Shown: positions 8,654-17,754, counted from the first letter of the stretch. The stretch is 64,000 nt of DNA from Phycisphaerales bacterium (GCA_022446795.1 JAKVBX010000004.1:139503-203502), one strand, 5' to 3'. A program made the numbers and translations. The notes: generated by a model not told the origin, from the sequence alone.

Positions 8654-9307
8654 TCAGGTCGCTGATGTCGCTGCTGCAATCAGTCGTCGAAACACGCCAA
8701 GGCCCAGGTGTTCATCCTCGGTTCGCTCGGGATGCCACTGCACGCCCAGGTAGAAGGGGCGCCCGGGATCCCGGATACCCTCGACCAGGCCGTCATGCGA
8801 CCACGCCACCGCCTCGAGTTGGCCTGCATCTCGCAGGGCCTGGTGATGGTGACTCGTGACAACGCCCTTGAAGATCTCGCCCTGGACCTGGTGGACCGCA
8901 TCATGGCGATGGTCCTCCGCGGTGGGCAGGGTGTCTGGGAGGTGTTGATCGAAGGTGGCACCGTGCTCGATCCCCATCAACTGCATGCCCAGGCAGACAC
9001 CGAGTACCGGCCGCTGGGGCAGGCGATCCAGGGCCGCAATCATGGCTCTTTCAAAGTCCTGCCGGCGTCGATCGACCGGCGTCGCCTCCTGGTGGGTCGT
9101 GGCCCCCCAGTCCTCCATGATCACGTCATCACCGCCGGAGAGCAGGATCCCTTCACAACAGTCGACATAGGCCTGGGCCAGTTCCGGACGAGGCGGAAGG
9201 ATCAGGGGAAGGCCCCCGGCCCGTTCCACGGCGTCCGTGTAATTTGGCGAGAGAACGATCTTTCCATCCACGATGTCAGGCGTGATACCGATTCGCGGGC
9301 GTTTCAC
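8654..9307 (-). CDS. Class I glutamine-amidotransferase-like hydrolase (peptidase C26, PuuD-like)
   Basis: 217 residues from a GTG start at 9305-9307, preceded by GGGAG. Begins KRPRIGITPD, with LLSGGDDV near residue 75, the nucleophile elbow GVCLGMQ (catalytic Cys about 110) and a C-terminal GVQWHPE with the catalytic His and Glu. This set is typical of gamma-glutamyl-gamma-aminobutyrate hydrolase and related gamma-Glu hydrolases. The substrate cannot be fixed from sequence, since no putrescine genes are nearby. It is first in a leftward unit with ygfZ and mvaB and is divergent from rpsR. Confidence 0.85.
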   Translation of the reverse strand: MKRPRIGITPDIVDGKIVLSPNYTDAVERAGGLPLILPPRPELAQAYVDCCEGILLSGGDDVIMEDWGATTHQEATPVDRRRQDFERAMIAALDRLPQRPVLGVCLGMQLMGIEHGATFDQHLPDTLPTAEDHRHDAVHQVQGEIFKGVVTSHHHQALRDAGQLEAVAWSHDGLVEGIRDPGRPFYLGVQWHPERTEDEHLGLGVFRRLIAAATSAT

Positions 9308-9408
9308 GGCCGTTCCACTCCCGGTTGGGAGCCTCCCCAGAAGGAGCTCCAAAGATCCGTTCCTGGCCCTCTTACCGGCTGCAGACTACTCCGAATCGGG
9401 CTCATGGG

Positions 9409-9436
9409 TTGTGAAAATCACGGTCTCGACTACACT
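9409..9436 (+). promoter_or_regulatory. Predicted sigma70-like promoter of rpsR
   Basis: TTGTGA at 9409-9414 and TACACT at 9431-9436 are separated by 16 bases and lie about 80 bases upstream of the rpsR start. This is one of the few places in the window where both a -35 and a -10 element are recognisable. Confidence 0.5.
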
Positions 9437-9513
9437 ACACGGCTCGTCGCCCCCGCCGCTCAGCGGCAAGGGGCTGCTGAACAACAGTATCCGTGACGAA
9501 TAGGAACCGAGTC

Positions 9514-9744
9514 ATGAATGGGCGAAAGACACGCCGAGGCAACTACATCCAGACCGATCCCAAGGGCCGCACTTGGATCGATTACAAGAACGTCGACGAA
9601 CTGCGTCGGCTCATGACGCCCAACGGGAAGATCTACTCCCGTAAGCGACTCGGGACCACGTCCAACGACCAGCGGAAGGTCGCCAAGGCGATCAAGCGGG
9701 CCCGCTTCATGGCCCTGCTGCCGTACACCGACGGCACGCTGTAG
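9514..9744 (+). CDS. rpsR: 30S ribosomal protein bS18
   Basis: 76 residues from ATG 9514, which follows AGGAA at a proper distance; a GTG at 9493 is less likely. The family core is clear: IDYKNVDELRRLMTPNGKI followed by SRKRLGTTSNDQRK and IKRARFMALLPY, which bind 16S rRNA and bS6 on the platform. In most bacteria this gene lies between rpsF/ssb and rplI. Here it stands alone between a hydrolase and a TPR gene. Confidence 0.96.
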   Translation: MNGRKTRRGNYIQTDPKGRTWIDYKNVDELRRLMTPNGKIYSRKRLGTTSNDQRKVAKAIKRARFMALLPYTDGTL

Positions 9745-9779
9745 CGTTTCATTTCATCTGCCGCATCAACCGGAGCAGG

Positions 9780-11150
9780 TCAGCCCTGGCCTTGAAGCCA
9801 TCGCTGCGCCCACGCTGACGATCGTCCACCCAGCCGTGTCACCCGGGCCAACCACAATCGAAGCCTGATCCGTCGCAGCCCTTCATCGCCGGGATCAAGA
9901 TGCAGTCCGCGGCGAACCCAGGCCGCTGCAATTCGCAGCCGACCGCGGTGCAGGGCACCCAGCGCCAGGTTGTGGATGGAGGCCAGGCAGCCGGCCTCAA
10001 GCCGAAGCACGGCTCGGCTCATGGCCATTCCCCCGCGGCAATCGCCGGACTGGTACCGGGCCCGAGCCAGCAGCTTCATCAGGTCCACATCTGTGGTTCG
10101 GGTTTCGCTCGCCGCTTCCAGCAGGACAACGGCCTCCTCGGCCAATCCGACCTTCAGCAGCATCGCCGCCACGTGAGCCAGTTCCATGGGGTCGGCGCCG
10201 ACCTGCCCGATCTGATCACAGCATCGCTCGTAAGCACGAAGGAGTGACAGCCGTGCGGCATCGGGTCGACCCAGCCGGACCTCGACTTCACCGAGGGCCA
10301 GGTCCACACCAGGATGCCCGGGATCCAGTTTCCGAACGATCTGCAGTTCCAGCAGGGCCTGCTCATGGCGTCCCATCCGGGCCAGCAAGTGGCCGAGCGA
10401 CTCATGCGCATTGACATTGGCTGGATCAAAGTCGATGACTCGTCGCAGCATGTCCGTCGCCTCGACACGGCGGTCGGCAGCCTCCAGCAACCCCGCGTAG
10501 ATCGCAAGGGCCTCGACATTGCCGGGGTCTTCCCGGACTTCTCGACTGCACAGTTGGATGGCGCGATCCAGTCGACCGGTCGACGCGTGAACCTCGGCCA
10601 ACCGGAGACGGATACGAGGGAGTCCCGGTTCCATCCGCATGGCCTCGCGGAGGCACCAGCCCGCTCGTCGATACTGTCCGCGCGTGATGAGGCTCACGGC
10701 AATTTCCAGGAGGCAGAGCGGGCTTGGCTCATCCATCGCCATCTCGGCGAGATAGAACGCCGTTTCCGCTTCATCGTGCCGCCCCTGGCCAACCAGCATC
10801 TCGATGCGACGGGCATGTGCATCCTCGTTCCGAGGATCCACCTTCAGGGCCCGATCGCACCACTTGAGGGCCCGATCCGAGTCGCCCAGCCGGGCACATG
10901 CGATGGCCGCCGATGTGACGACCTCGACCTGGTCAGGTGCCAGGGCAGCCGCTCGCTCGAAGACATCACGAGCCTGCCGGTCGCGACCGCTGTACTCCAG
11001 GACGATTCCCAGGTTGTAGAGCCACTCGGGCTGATCTGGGTTAACCGCCAGAGCCATCCTCAGTTCGACCTCCGCCTCAGCCCAGCGGCCGCGCTCGAAC
11101 ATGTCGAGTGCTCGGCTGGCGTGGTCTTCGGCTTCGAACCATTCGGTCAT
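9780..11150 (-). CDS. Tetratricopeptide-repeat protein
   Basis: 456 residues from ATG 11148-11150 (MTEWFEAEDHASRA), preceded by AGGTG. Almost the whole chain is helical TPR units; examples are WAEAEVELRMALAVNPDQPE, DRALKWCDRALKVDPRNED and HEQALLELQIVRKLDPGHP. No signal peptide, membrane segment or catalytic domain, so it is probably a cytoplasmic scaffold. A TACACT hexamer (minus strand, 11184-11189) 33 bases upstream may be the -10. Its 3' end lies 35 bases from rpsR, convergent. Confidence 0.85.
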   Translation of the reverse strand: MTEWFEAEDHASRALDMFERGRWAEAEVELRMALAVNPDQPEWLYNLGIVLEYSGRDRQARDVFERAAALAPDQVEVVTSAAIACARLGDSDRALKWCDRALKVDPRNEDAHARRIEMLVGQGRHDEAETAFYLAEMAMDEPSPLCLLEIAVSLITRGQYRRAGWCLREAMRMEPGLPRIRLRLAEVHASTGRLDRAIQLCSREVREDPGNVEALAIYAGLLEAADRRVEATDMLRRVIDFDPANVNAHESLGHLLARMGRHEQALLELQIVRKLDPGHPGVDLALGEVEVRLGRPDAARLSLLRAYERCCDQIGQVGADPMELAHVAAMLLKVGLAEEAVVLLEAASETRTTDVDLMKLLARARYQSGDCRGGMAMSRAVLRLEAGCLASIHNLALGALHRGRLRIAAAWVRRGLHLDPGDEGLRRIRLRLWLARVTRLGGRSSAWAQRWLQGQG

Positions 11151-11235
11151 CGTGGCACCTGGTGGACTTTCCCCCCGCGGAGCAGTGTACCCATGGAAAC
11201 CGACAAAGATGGCCGACCTGAGCCAATCGGGCTCG

Positions 11236-11241
11236 TACAAT
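11236..11241 (+). promoter_or_regulatory. TACAAT -10-like element, 10 nt before a start codon
   Basis: CTCGTACAAT lies just ahead of the ATG at 11252 with a 10-base spacer and no Shine-Dalgarno, which would give a nearly leaderless transcript. It decides for 11252 over a GTG at 11240, which would fall inside the promoter hexamer. Confidence 0.5.
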
Positions 11242-11251
11242 GGTCGTGGGA

Positions 11252-13414
11252 ATGATCCGAAGTCCTCAATCCGGATTCCGACCAATGCGTGGACCAGCCT
11301 GGTTGATCGCTTCGGCGATCGTGCTGTCAGGCTGTGCGGTGACCACGCCCACCCCCCCCGTGGCCGGAACCCCCGCCCCCGGGACCACCACGGGGGACAC
11401 CGCGAGCCGCACCCGCCAACTGCAGATCTTCCAGCAGACCTTGGCCAGCACCTCCGCCGACCTGGACAGTGCCACTCGCCAGGCCGCTGCTGCGGAGTTG
11501 ATCGCGCAGGGGTCTGCCGAGGCCAACAGCATCCTGACCGAGGCCCTCACCTCCGGTCGCGAGCCCGAGGTGGCCGCGGTCATTGCCGCCCTGTCGAGCA
11601 CGGACAGTCCGGACGCCGCGCTGCAGACCGCTGCCGTCGAAGCGCTTCGCTCGGCCCCACCATCAACCTGGGGTCCGCTCGGTGTGCTGCTCGCACGATA
11701 CGCGCAGACGATCCCGGCGACACTGGACGCCGTCATCAATCGTGCCGTTGACGTCAACGTACCGATCGCGGAACGCGAAGCCGCCATGGTCTGCCTGGGT
11801 GAGTTCCATGCGCAACCACTTCAGGCCGCCGCGGCAATCGTCACCGTCCTGAGACAGTCTCCTCCTGATCCGCTTTCCGAGATCGGCATGACCAGCCTCA
11901 GCCAGTTGACCGGACTGCCGCAGCATGATGATCTCGACGGTTGGTTGACCTGGTGGGATGAGAATCGAGATCGCCCGTCTTCACAGTGGTTGACCGACAC
12001 GATCCAGGCACAGAGTCGCCGTATCGCGGCGATCGAATCCGAACTGCGGCAGTCACAGGATCTCAACCGGCTTGTCGTGACTCGACTGGTCACCGTCTAC
12101 CGGGACCTGTGGCCCTTGCTGGAAGTGGAGCAGCAGATCGAGCGCCTCCCCGCGATGCTGCAGGATGACCGACCCGAGATCCGGTCCTTTGGTGTCGAAC
12201 GGATTGCCGTTCTCCTTCGCGACGTCCGTGACGGGCAGGAGACCGAGGCCATCGAGTACGCCGTCGTGGAACGACTCGGTGACCCGGAAGTTGATATCCG
12301 GCGACAGGTCGCCGCATTGCTCAGCGAGTTGTCGAATCCCAATGTCGTCGAGACCGTGACGGCCCGGCTCGAGGTCGAGTCGGATCCAGAGGTCCTCCGC
12401 GCCGCACTGCGATACCTGCAGACCCGCGGCGACCGCGCCAGCCTGGCCAGGATGCTGCCGCTGCTGGGGCGTGACGGTACCCGTGAGGCGGCGGCCGAGA
12501 CGATGTGGCTGCTCCTGAAGGACGAACCACCAAGCCCGGAGGAACAGGCGGAACTCCTGGAATCACTGGGCGATGGTCCGGCGGACTCCTCCACCCCCGC
12601 CATGGCGGCGCTCTGGGTCCTGGCCGTCCCCCCCGAACAGTTGAACCAGGCGGACAGCCTGCTGGTTCACCCCGATGCGAACACGCGCACGGTCGTTGCC
12701 GAAGCCTTGTTGCGCCGCGGTCGATATGACCCCTTGCTGCAGTACGGCAATGACGTCGCCCTGTACCAGGTGGCCCTCGAGGCCGCCCTGGAGAAGCCGT
12801 CGGAACATCACCTTGATCGCATCAACCGCCTGCTCCGCCTGCCCCCGTCGCAGGAGTCCGACCAGGCGGCGTGGTCGGAGGCCATTGCGGTTGCGGCCCG
12901 GACCGTGCCACTTGATCAGCAGGTGGCGTTGGACGAGCAACTCACGCGACATCCCGCCGTCCCCGGCGAACTGCGAGTGACCGTACTGAACCAGGCGGTC
13001 GCTGACGAAGACCTTCCGCTCTCGATCCGAATGGACATCCTGCGACGCCTGGTGCCCCTCCTGCTGGAACTGAACCAGGCCAAGACCGCCTTGGCCAAGT
13101 TGGACGCGATTCCCGACGACCAACTCGACGAGGACATGGCGGAAATGCGATTCCAGTCGGCCCTGCTGGCCCGCGTGTTTGATGCGGCGGCCCAGGTTCA
13201 TGATGAACCCGAGCCCTGGATCGCCTTCTACGAAGCCACTCGGGAAACGCATCCCGACGAGTCGGAGTCGCTGCGATCGGAGATCACCCGGCGATTCAAC
13301 AACGTCCTCGACCCGATGATGAAGGCCCGGCTCGGGATCGCCGTCGACCCCACGATGCCCGGCGCGGCTTCGGCCAACGCCGACGATGATGGCGCCGATG
13401 GACGACCACGGTGA
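11252..13414 (+). CDS. HEAT-repeat lipoprotein
   Basis: About 720 residues. The N-terminus has basic residues, a hydrophobic stretch and a lipobox (IVLSGCAVTT), so it is probably a lipoprotein; an in-frame ATG at 11285 would still include the signal. A Pro/Thr-rich linker follows, then a long alpha-helical array with HEAT-like units, for example AVIAALSSTDSPDAALQTAA, VERLGDPEVDIRRQVAALLS and VESDPEVLRAALRYL. No catalytic motif. The 3' end overlaps the start of the sirtuin gene by about 17-29 bases, so the two are co-transcribed. Probable envelope scaffold of unknown partner. Confidence 0.8.
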   Translation: MIRSPQSGFRPMRGPAWLIASAIVLSGCAVTTPTPPVAGTPAPGTTTGDTASRTRQLQIFQQTLASTSADLDSATRQAAAAELIAQGSAEANSILTEALTSGREPEVAAVIAALSSTDSPDAALQTAAVEALRSAPPSTWGPLGVLLARYAQTIPATLDAVINRAVDVNVPIAEREAAMVCLGEFHAQPLQAAAAIVTVLRQSPPDPLSEIGMTSLSQLTGLPQHDDLDGWLTWWDENRDRPSSQWLTDTIQAQSRRIAAIESELRQSQDLNRLVVTRLVTVYRDLWPLLEVEQQIERLPAMLQDDRPEIRSFGVERIAVLLRDVRDGQETEAIEYAVVERLGDPEVDIRRQVAALLSELSNPNVVETVTARLEVESDPEVLRAALRYLQTRGDRASLARMLPLLGRDGTREAAAETMWLLLKDEPPSPEEQAELLESLGDGPADSSTPAMAALWVLAVPPEQLNQADSLLVHPDANTRTVVAEALLRRGRYDPLLQYGNDVALYQVALEAALEKPSEHHLDRINRLLRLPPSQESDQAAWSEAIAVAARTVPLDQQVALDEQLTRHPAVPGELRVTVLNQAVADEDLPLSIRMDILRRLVPLLLELNQAKTALAKLDAIPDDQLDEDMAEMRFQSALLARVFDAAAQVHDEPEPWIAFYEATRETHPDESESLRSEITRRFNNVLDPMMKARLGIAVDPTMPGAASANADDDGADGRPR

Positions 13415-14132
13415 CGTGATCACCGCGGCCCGCGAGGTCGTGCGCCGGGGTCGGCGAATCACCTGCTTCTCTGGTGCGGGGCTCAGCGCGCCCTCGGGCG
13501 TGGGGACGTTCCGGGACCCCGGGGATGGCTGGTGGAGTCGATACGATCCGATGCGCCTCGCCTCACCGGACGGCTTCCATGAGGATCCCGCGCTGGTGAT
13601 GAAGTGGTACGCCGCACGTCGGCAGCAGATGGCGGAGGCAGCGCCCAATGCCGGCCACCTGGCATTGGCGGCCCGCCCGGACGTCGTCCAGGTCACCCAG
13701 AACACCGATGACCTGCTTGATCGCGCTGGCTGCAGCGACATCATTCGACTGCACGGCAACATCACCGCCGATCGCTGCCATGCCGGCTGCGGACACGTGG
13801 AATCGGTCGACATGCATGACCCACCGGGGCATCGATCATGCCCGGGATGTGGCCAGGCCGGTCTGCGACCGACTGTCGTCTGGTTCGGAGAAGCGCTTCC
13901 TTCCGATGCCTGGGAACGTGCGGAACAGGCGGCGCGATCCTGCGACGTGTTTCTCGTGGTGGGGACCAGCGCGGTTGTCTATCCCGCGGCGGGCCTGATT
14001 ACCCTGGCCGCCCACGCCGGGGCGACGGTCATCGTCGTGAACCGTGATGCCAGCAGTGCCAGTGACGTCGCGGACTTCGAACTGCTCGGATCCGCCGATG
14101 AACTGCTCCCGGCCCTGCTGGAAGCCGATTGA
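13386..14132 (+). CDS. cobB: Sirtuin, class III-like NAD-dependent protein deacylase
   Basis: 248 residues (ATG 13386; 13398 is an alternative). The NAD site reads FSGAGLSAPSGV and TFRDP. The usual QNID appears as TQNTDDL, the catalytic His is in RLHGN, and the zinc is held by CHAGC and CPGCG. The helix segment ALVMKWYAARRQ carries the Tyr-x-x-Arg pair that marks SIRT5/CobB-type sirtuins and binds the carboxylate of succinyl- or malonyl-lysine, so desuccinylase or demalonylase activity is more likely than plain deacetylation. The Ile-to-Thr change in QNID is unusual. It overlaps the HEAT lipoprotein gene and lies directly before fumC. Confidence 0.9.
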   Translation: MMAPMDDHGDVITAAREVVRRGRRITCFSGAGLSAPSGVGTFRDPGDGWWSRYDPMRLASPDGFHEDPALVMKWYAARRQQMAEAAPNAGHLALAARPDVVQVTQNTDDLLDRAGCSDIIRLHGNITADRCHAGCGHVESVDMHDPPGHRSCPGCGQAGLRPTVVWFGEALPSDAWERAEQAARSCDVFLVVGTSAVVYPAAGLITLAAHAGATVIVVNRDASSASDVADFELLGSADELLPALLEAD

Positions 14133-14219
14133 TCACGTTGGTTCGCTGGCCACGAGGCCACGCGGCTGGTACCGTCCGCCTCTTCGTTCATGAGCAGCAC
14201 TCGCACCGGAGGATCCGTC

Positions 14220-15686
14220 ATGGCTACCACGCAGACCCGGAAGAAGACGTCACGCAAGGCTAAGGTCCGCATCGAGAAGGACTCGATGGGCAAGATGGAG
14301 GTCCCGGCCGACGTGCTGTACGGCGCCTCGACGCAGCGAGCCGTGCTGAACTTCCCGATTGCCCATGACCCACTGGGCTGGGAGACCATCAGTGCCTTCG
14401 CCCGCCTGAAGCACGCCGCAGCCACGGCCAACGAGCGACTGGGCAAGTTGCCCAAGCGACAGTCCTCCCTGATCCGCAAGGCCTGCGAAACAATCTATAC
14501 GGCGCTGGACGAACCAGGCACCCGCGACGCCATGATGCGGAACTTCCCGGTCGACGTGTACCAGACCGGATCCGGAACCTCGTCGAACATGAACGTCAAC
14601 GAGGTCGTTGCGAACCTGGCCTGCCAATCGGCAGGCAAGCCCATCGGCGCTCATGACCCCGTTCATCCGAATGACCACGTGAACATGGGGCAGTCCTCCA
14701 ACGACACCATGCCGACGGCGATGCAGATCGCAGCAGCCGTACACATCAAGAATGACCTCCTCCCGAGCCTCAAACTCCTGGAGCGATCACTTCGAAAGAA
14801 GACCAGGCAGTTCGACAAGATCGTGAAGATCGGCCGGACGCACCTCCAGGACGCCACCCCGATCCGGCTCGGCCAGGAGTTCTCCGGCTACGCCGCGCAG
14901 ATCGAGTATGCCATCGAACGAGCCACGCAGGCCATGCATGAACTGGCCGGCAACATGCCCATCGGCGGGACCGCCGTGGGCACCGGCATCAACACGCACC
15001 CTCGCTTCGCGAAAATCGTCTGCAGCGAGTTGTCGAAGGCCACGGGCGTCAAGTTCACGGAGGCGGCCAACCACTTCGAAGCCCAGGCCACGCGGGACTG
15101 CGTGGTCGATGCACATGGTCACCTCAAGACGATCTCGGTCAGCCTGTCAACGATCGCCAGCAACATCAGGATCATGGGCTGCGGCCCCCGTTGCGGGATC
15201 GCCGAACTGGATCTGCCGGCGGTGCAGCCGGGGTCCTCGATCATGCCCGGCAAGATCAACCCGGTGATGGTCGAATCGGTCATGCAGGTGGCGATGCGGG
15301 TCGCCGGCAACGACGTGACGATCTCCATCGGTGGCATGGGCGGAACCGGTTCGCTGATGGAACTGAATCACGCGATGCCGCTCATGGCGCACACGATGAT
15401 GGAGACCATTCGACTGCTGTCGAACGTCACCACCGTCTTCACGACCAAGTGTGTTGATGGCCTCGTGGCGAATCGCCGGGTCATCACCGAATCGGTGGAA
15501 CGAAGCCTGATGCTCGGTACCGCGCTGGCGCCTCGCATCGGATACGACGAAGCCGCCCATATTGCACACGAGTGCTATGACAGTGGCCAGACCATCCGGG
15601 AGTACGCGCTGGAACACGATGTGCTCCCGGCAGATGAACTGGACAAGGTCCTCGACGTCACGACGATGACGTATCCGCACGAATAG
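14220..15686 (+). CDS. fumC: Class II fumarate hydratase
   Basis: Tetrameric fumarase of 488 residues interconverting fumarate and malate in the TCA cycle. The start at 14220 has GGAGG seven bases upstream; an ATG at 14190 is in frame but lacks this. Landmarks are EKDSMGKMEVPAD, GSGTSSNMNVNEV, GQSSNDTMPTAM, GRTHLQDATPIRLGQEF and the superfamily signature GSSIMPGKINPV with the catalytic Ser region. The N-terminal 15 residues are basic and Lys/Thr-rich. The 3' end overlaps the convergent hydrolase-like gene by 29 bases. Confidence 0.95.
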   Translation: MATTQTRKKTSRKAKVRIEKDSMGKMEVPADVLYGASTQRAVLNFPIAHDPLGWETISAFARLKHAAATANERLGKLPKRQSSLIRKACETIYTALDEPGTRDAMMRNFPVDVYQTGSGTSSNMNVNEVVANLACQSAGKPIGAHDPVHPNDHVNMGQSSNDTMPTAMQIAAAVHIKNDLLPSLKLLERSLRKKTRQFDKIVKIGRTHLQDATPIRLGQEFSGYAAQIEYAIERATQAMHELAGNMPIGGTAVGTGINTHPRFAKIVCSELSKATGVKFTEAANHFEAQATRDCVVDAHGHLKTISVSLSTIASNIRIMGCGPRCGIAELDLPAVQPGSSIMPGKINPVMVESVMQVAMRVAGNDVTISIGGMGGTGSLMELNHAMPLMAHTMMETIRLLSNVTTVFTTKCVDGLVANRRVITESVERSLMLGTALAPRIGYDEAAHIAHECYDSGQTIREYALEHDVLPADELDKVLDVTTMTYPHE

Positions 15687-16446
15687 TCGAGACCTCGACA
15701 TCCTCGCGAGCCAGTCGATCCGACCAGGGGATCGTTGCCGTATCGTCGCGTTCCCGTATCGAGATCCGGGGCCCCTCGGCCCCCGGTCCCACCCTCGGGA
15801 TGTCAACCCCCGCGAGCCTGGACGCGACCTGGAACAACACCGGCGTCGGTCGGATCGCCAGGCCAGCCTCGTGCAATCGGGCAATGACGCCGTCCACATC
15901 ATCCGGCCACGGATCGATGGCGACGATCTCGCTCACGGGGATGTCCGTCCGCCCGGCCACCAGCAAGGCGGTCGTCGCACCCAGCCCGTATCCCACCAGT
16001 CGAAACGGACCGTCACCCAGGACCCGCATCACGGCCAGGACGTCGTCGACCTCGTCCCGCGCCAACGTGCACTCCCCGGGCGCCTCACCATGGCCACGCT
16101 GATCAAAGACCACGAGTTCCCGGGAGTCATCGACGAAGGACGCCGCGTGCTGCAGTTCACTGATCCTGGAGTCCCCCCAGTCGTGCAGCAGGATGGTCAC
16201 GGGACCGTCAGCCCCGGTTGTCCACCGCCACGCGGGCAGATCCAGTCCATCCTCGGTCCGAACGAACCACTCCTCGGCCGTCCAACCCGCCTCGTGCGGT
16301 GCCAAGGGAGCACCACGGGCGATGGCCCGGGCAACACCGCGTCGAGGTGGTCGCCGCAGGCCCCGTGCCGTCATCACCACCGCCAGCACCAGCCAGGCGG
16401 CAGTCGCAACCACAAGAATGACAACCAGTCCCAGGACGATCTGCAT
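15658..16446 (-). CDS. Alpha/beta-hydrolase-fold protein with degenerate active site
   Basis: 262 residues with an N-terminal membrane anchor (about 3-28). The oxyanion region TILLHDWGDS and the strand VVFDQRGHGEA are typical of the fold. The nucleophile elbow, normally Gly-x-Ser-x-Gly, reads GYGLG, so the Ser is replaced by Gly. There is also no His in the last 50 residues where the catalytic His should sit. It is therefore probably non-hydrolytic (binding, scaffold) or decayed. A TAGACT hexamer (minus strand, 16453-16458) lies six bases before the ATG. Divergent from the thioesterase-paaF unit. Confidence 0.75.
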   Translation of the reverse strand: MQIVLGLVVILVVATAAWLVLAVVMTARGLRRPPRRGVARAIARGAPLAPHEAGWTAEEWFVRTEDGLDLPAWRWTTGADGPVTILLHDWGDSRISELQHAASFVDDSRELVVFDQRGHGEAPGECTLARDEVDDVLAVMRVLGDGPFRLVGYGLGATTALLVAGRTDIPVSEIVAIDPWPDDVDGVIARLHEAGLAIRPTPVLFQVASRLAGVDIPRVGPGAEGPRISIRERDDTATIPWSDRLAREDVEVSTIRADTSSS

Positions 16447-16523
16447 GACCGCAGTCTATGAGCAGGACCCGTGGATCGCCTGCCGTTGGGAGGCCCTCAT
16501 CGCATCCGGATCGCCGGCATCGC

Positions 16524-16529
16524 TACACT
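16524..16529 (+). promoter_or_regulatory. TACACT -10-like element, 9 nt before a GTG start
   Basis: GCTACACT ends nine bases before the GTG start of the thioesterase gene. No Shine-Dalgarno and no clear -35. It heads the thioesterase-paaF-paaG-paaH unit. Confidence 0.5.
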
Positions 16530-16538
16530 GCCCGCTTC

Positions 16539-16964
16539 GTGAAGCCCACCCTCCAGATCGGCCAGACGGCTGACGTGACCGTGACCGTCACCGAGGACAT
16601 GTGCCCGGCGTTCGACGGGATCGTCGTGCATCGCGTGTACTCCACGTGGTCCATGGCCCATCACATGGAACTGGCGGCTCGCAAGGTGCTCGCACCACAC
16701 CTGGAGGAGAACGAGGAGGGCATCGGCGCCCACCTGAGCATCGATCACCTCGCCCCGGCCCCGGTTGGCCAGGTCGTCCGCGTCCATGCGGAAGCGACGG
16801 ACGTCGACGAGGCCGGCGTGACCTGCGAGGTCACCGCCTGGGATGGTCAACGGCTCCTGGGCCGTGGCCGACAAGTCCAACGGGTCCTGCCCAAGTCGGT
16901 GTTGGCCCGCATCATTGAACGAGCTTCCAAGGCAGACCCTACTGCGGAGACGCCCCAGCCATGA
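16539..16964 (+). CDS. Hotdog-fold acyl-CoA thioesterase (FlK-like)
   Basis: 141 residues from GTG 16539; the start is set by the promoter-like hexamer and by the family N-terminus KPTLQIGQTADVTVTV. The region VVHRVYSTWSMAHHMELAAR and the strand GIGAHLSIDHLAPAPVGQ match the fluoroacetyl-CoA-thioesterase-type hotdog fold. In a phenylacetyl-CoA degradation operon it could play the PaaI-like housekeeping role, releasing CoA from dead-end thioesters, although it is not a PaaI orthologue by motif. Its stop overlaps paaF by four bases. Confidence 0.75.
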   Translation: MKPTLQIGQTADVTVTVTEDMCPAFDGIVVHRVYSTWSMAHHMELAARKVLAPHLEENEEGIGAHLSIDHLAPAPVGQVVRVHAEATDVDEAGVTCEVTAWDGQRLLGRGRQVQRVLPKSVLARIIERASKADPTAETPQP

Positions 16965-17737
16965 GTGAAGAACCACATCTCCTGACTGAAACCAACGGCG
17001 CCGTCGCCGTGATACGCATCAATCGCCCCAAGGTGCTCAACGCCCTGAACCTGTCACTGATGACGGACCTGGCCGAGATGATGGAGGGCTACGACGACGA
17101 TGATTCCATCAACGTCATCCTGCTCGCCGGAACACAGCGGGCCTGGGCCGCGGGCGCTGATATCGGTGACATGGCCTCGGCCTCGGTCAGCGACATGGCC
17201 CAGCGTGATCAGTTCGCCCAGTGGGAACGGATCAAGCGCATCAAGAAGCCGATCGTCGCCGCCGTCAGCGGCTTCGCCCTCGGGGGCGGCTGCGAGCTCA
17301 TGATGCACTGCGATGTCATCATCTGCTCCGAGACGGCCAGGATCGGTCAACCGGAGATCAACATCGGGGTGATGCCCGGTGCCGGTGGAACACAGCGGCT
17401 GACCCGGGCGGTCGGCAAGGCGCTCGCGATGGATGTCGTCCTGTCGGGTCGGTTTCTCTCGGCCCGCGAGGCCATGGACCATGGACTCGTCAGCCGGATC
17501 GTTCCACCGGAACACTGGTTCGAAGAGGCCCTCAAGGTCGCCACGGCGATGGCCGCCAAGCCGGCAACGGCGCTCCGCTATGCGAAGGAAGCCGTCCTGA
17601 AGGCCCACGATCTGTCCCTGAGCCAGGGACTCGAGTACGAGCGCAAGCTCTTCTACATGCTCTTCGATACCCACGATCAGAAGGAAGGCATGACCGCCTT
17701 CATGGAGAAACGCAAGCCGTCCTTTACCGGCCGGTGA
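16961..17737 (+). CDS. paaF: Enoyl-CoA hydratase (2,3-dehydroadipyl-CoA hydratase type)
   Basis: 258-residue crotonase. Both glutamates that activate water in classical hydratases are present, in GGGCELMMHCDV and in GQPEINIG, followed by the oxyanion-hole loop MPGAGGTQRLTR. The sequence ends MEKRKPSFTGR. In the paa pathway it would hydrate 2,3-dehydroadipyl-CoA to 3-hydroxyadipyl-CoA. Assignment to PaaF rather than a general short-chain hydratase rests on context: the next genes are paaG and paaH. Overlaps the thioesterase gene by four bases. Confidence 0.85.
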   Translation: MSEEPHLLTETNGAVAVIRINRPKVLNALNLSLMTDLAEMMEGYDDDDSINVILLAGTQRAWAAGADIGDMASASVSDMAQRDQFAQWERIKRIKKPIVAAVSGFALGGGCELMMHCDVIICSETARIGQPEINIGVMPGAGGTQRLTRAVGKALAMDVVLSGRFLSAREAMDHGLVSRIVPPEHWFEEALKVATAMAAKPATALRYAKEAVLKAHDLSLSQGLEYERKLFYMLFDTHDQKEGMTAFMEKRKPSFTGR

Positions 17738-17754
17738 ACGAAGGAGTGTCGCCC

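Noticed and set aside
9493-9513. GTG start for rpsR adding seven residues
   Set aside because: The ATG at 9514 has a better Shine-Dalgarno and matches the usual bS18 length.
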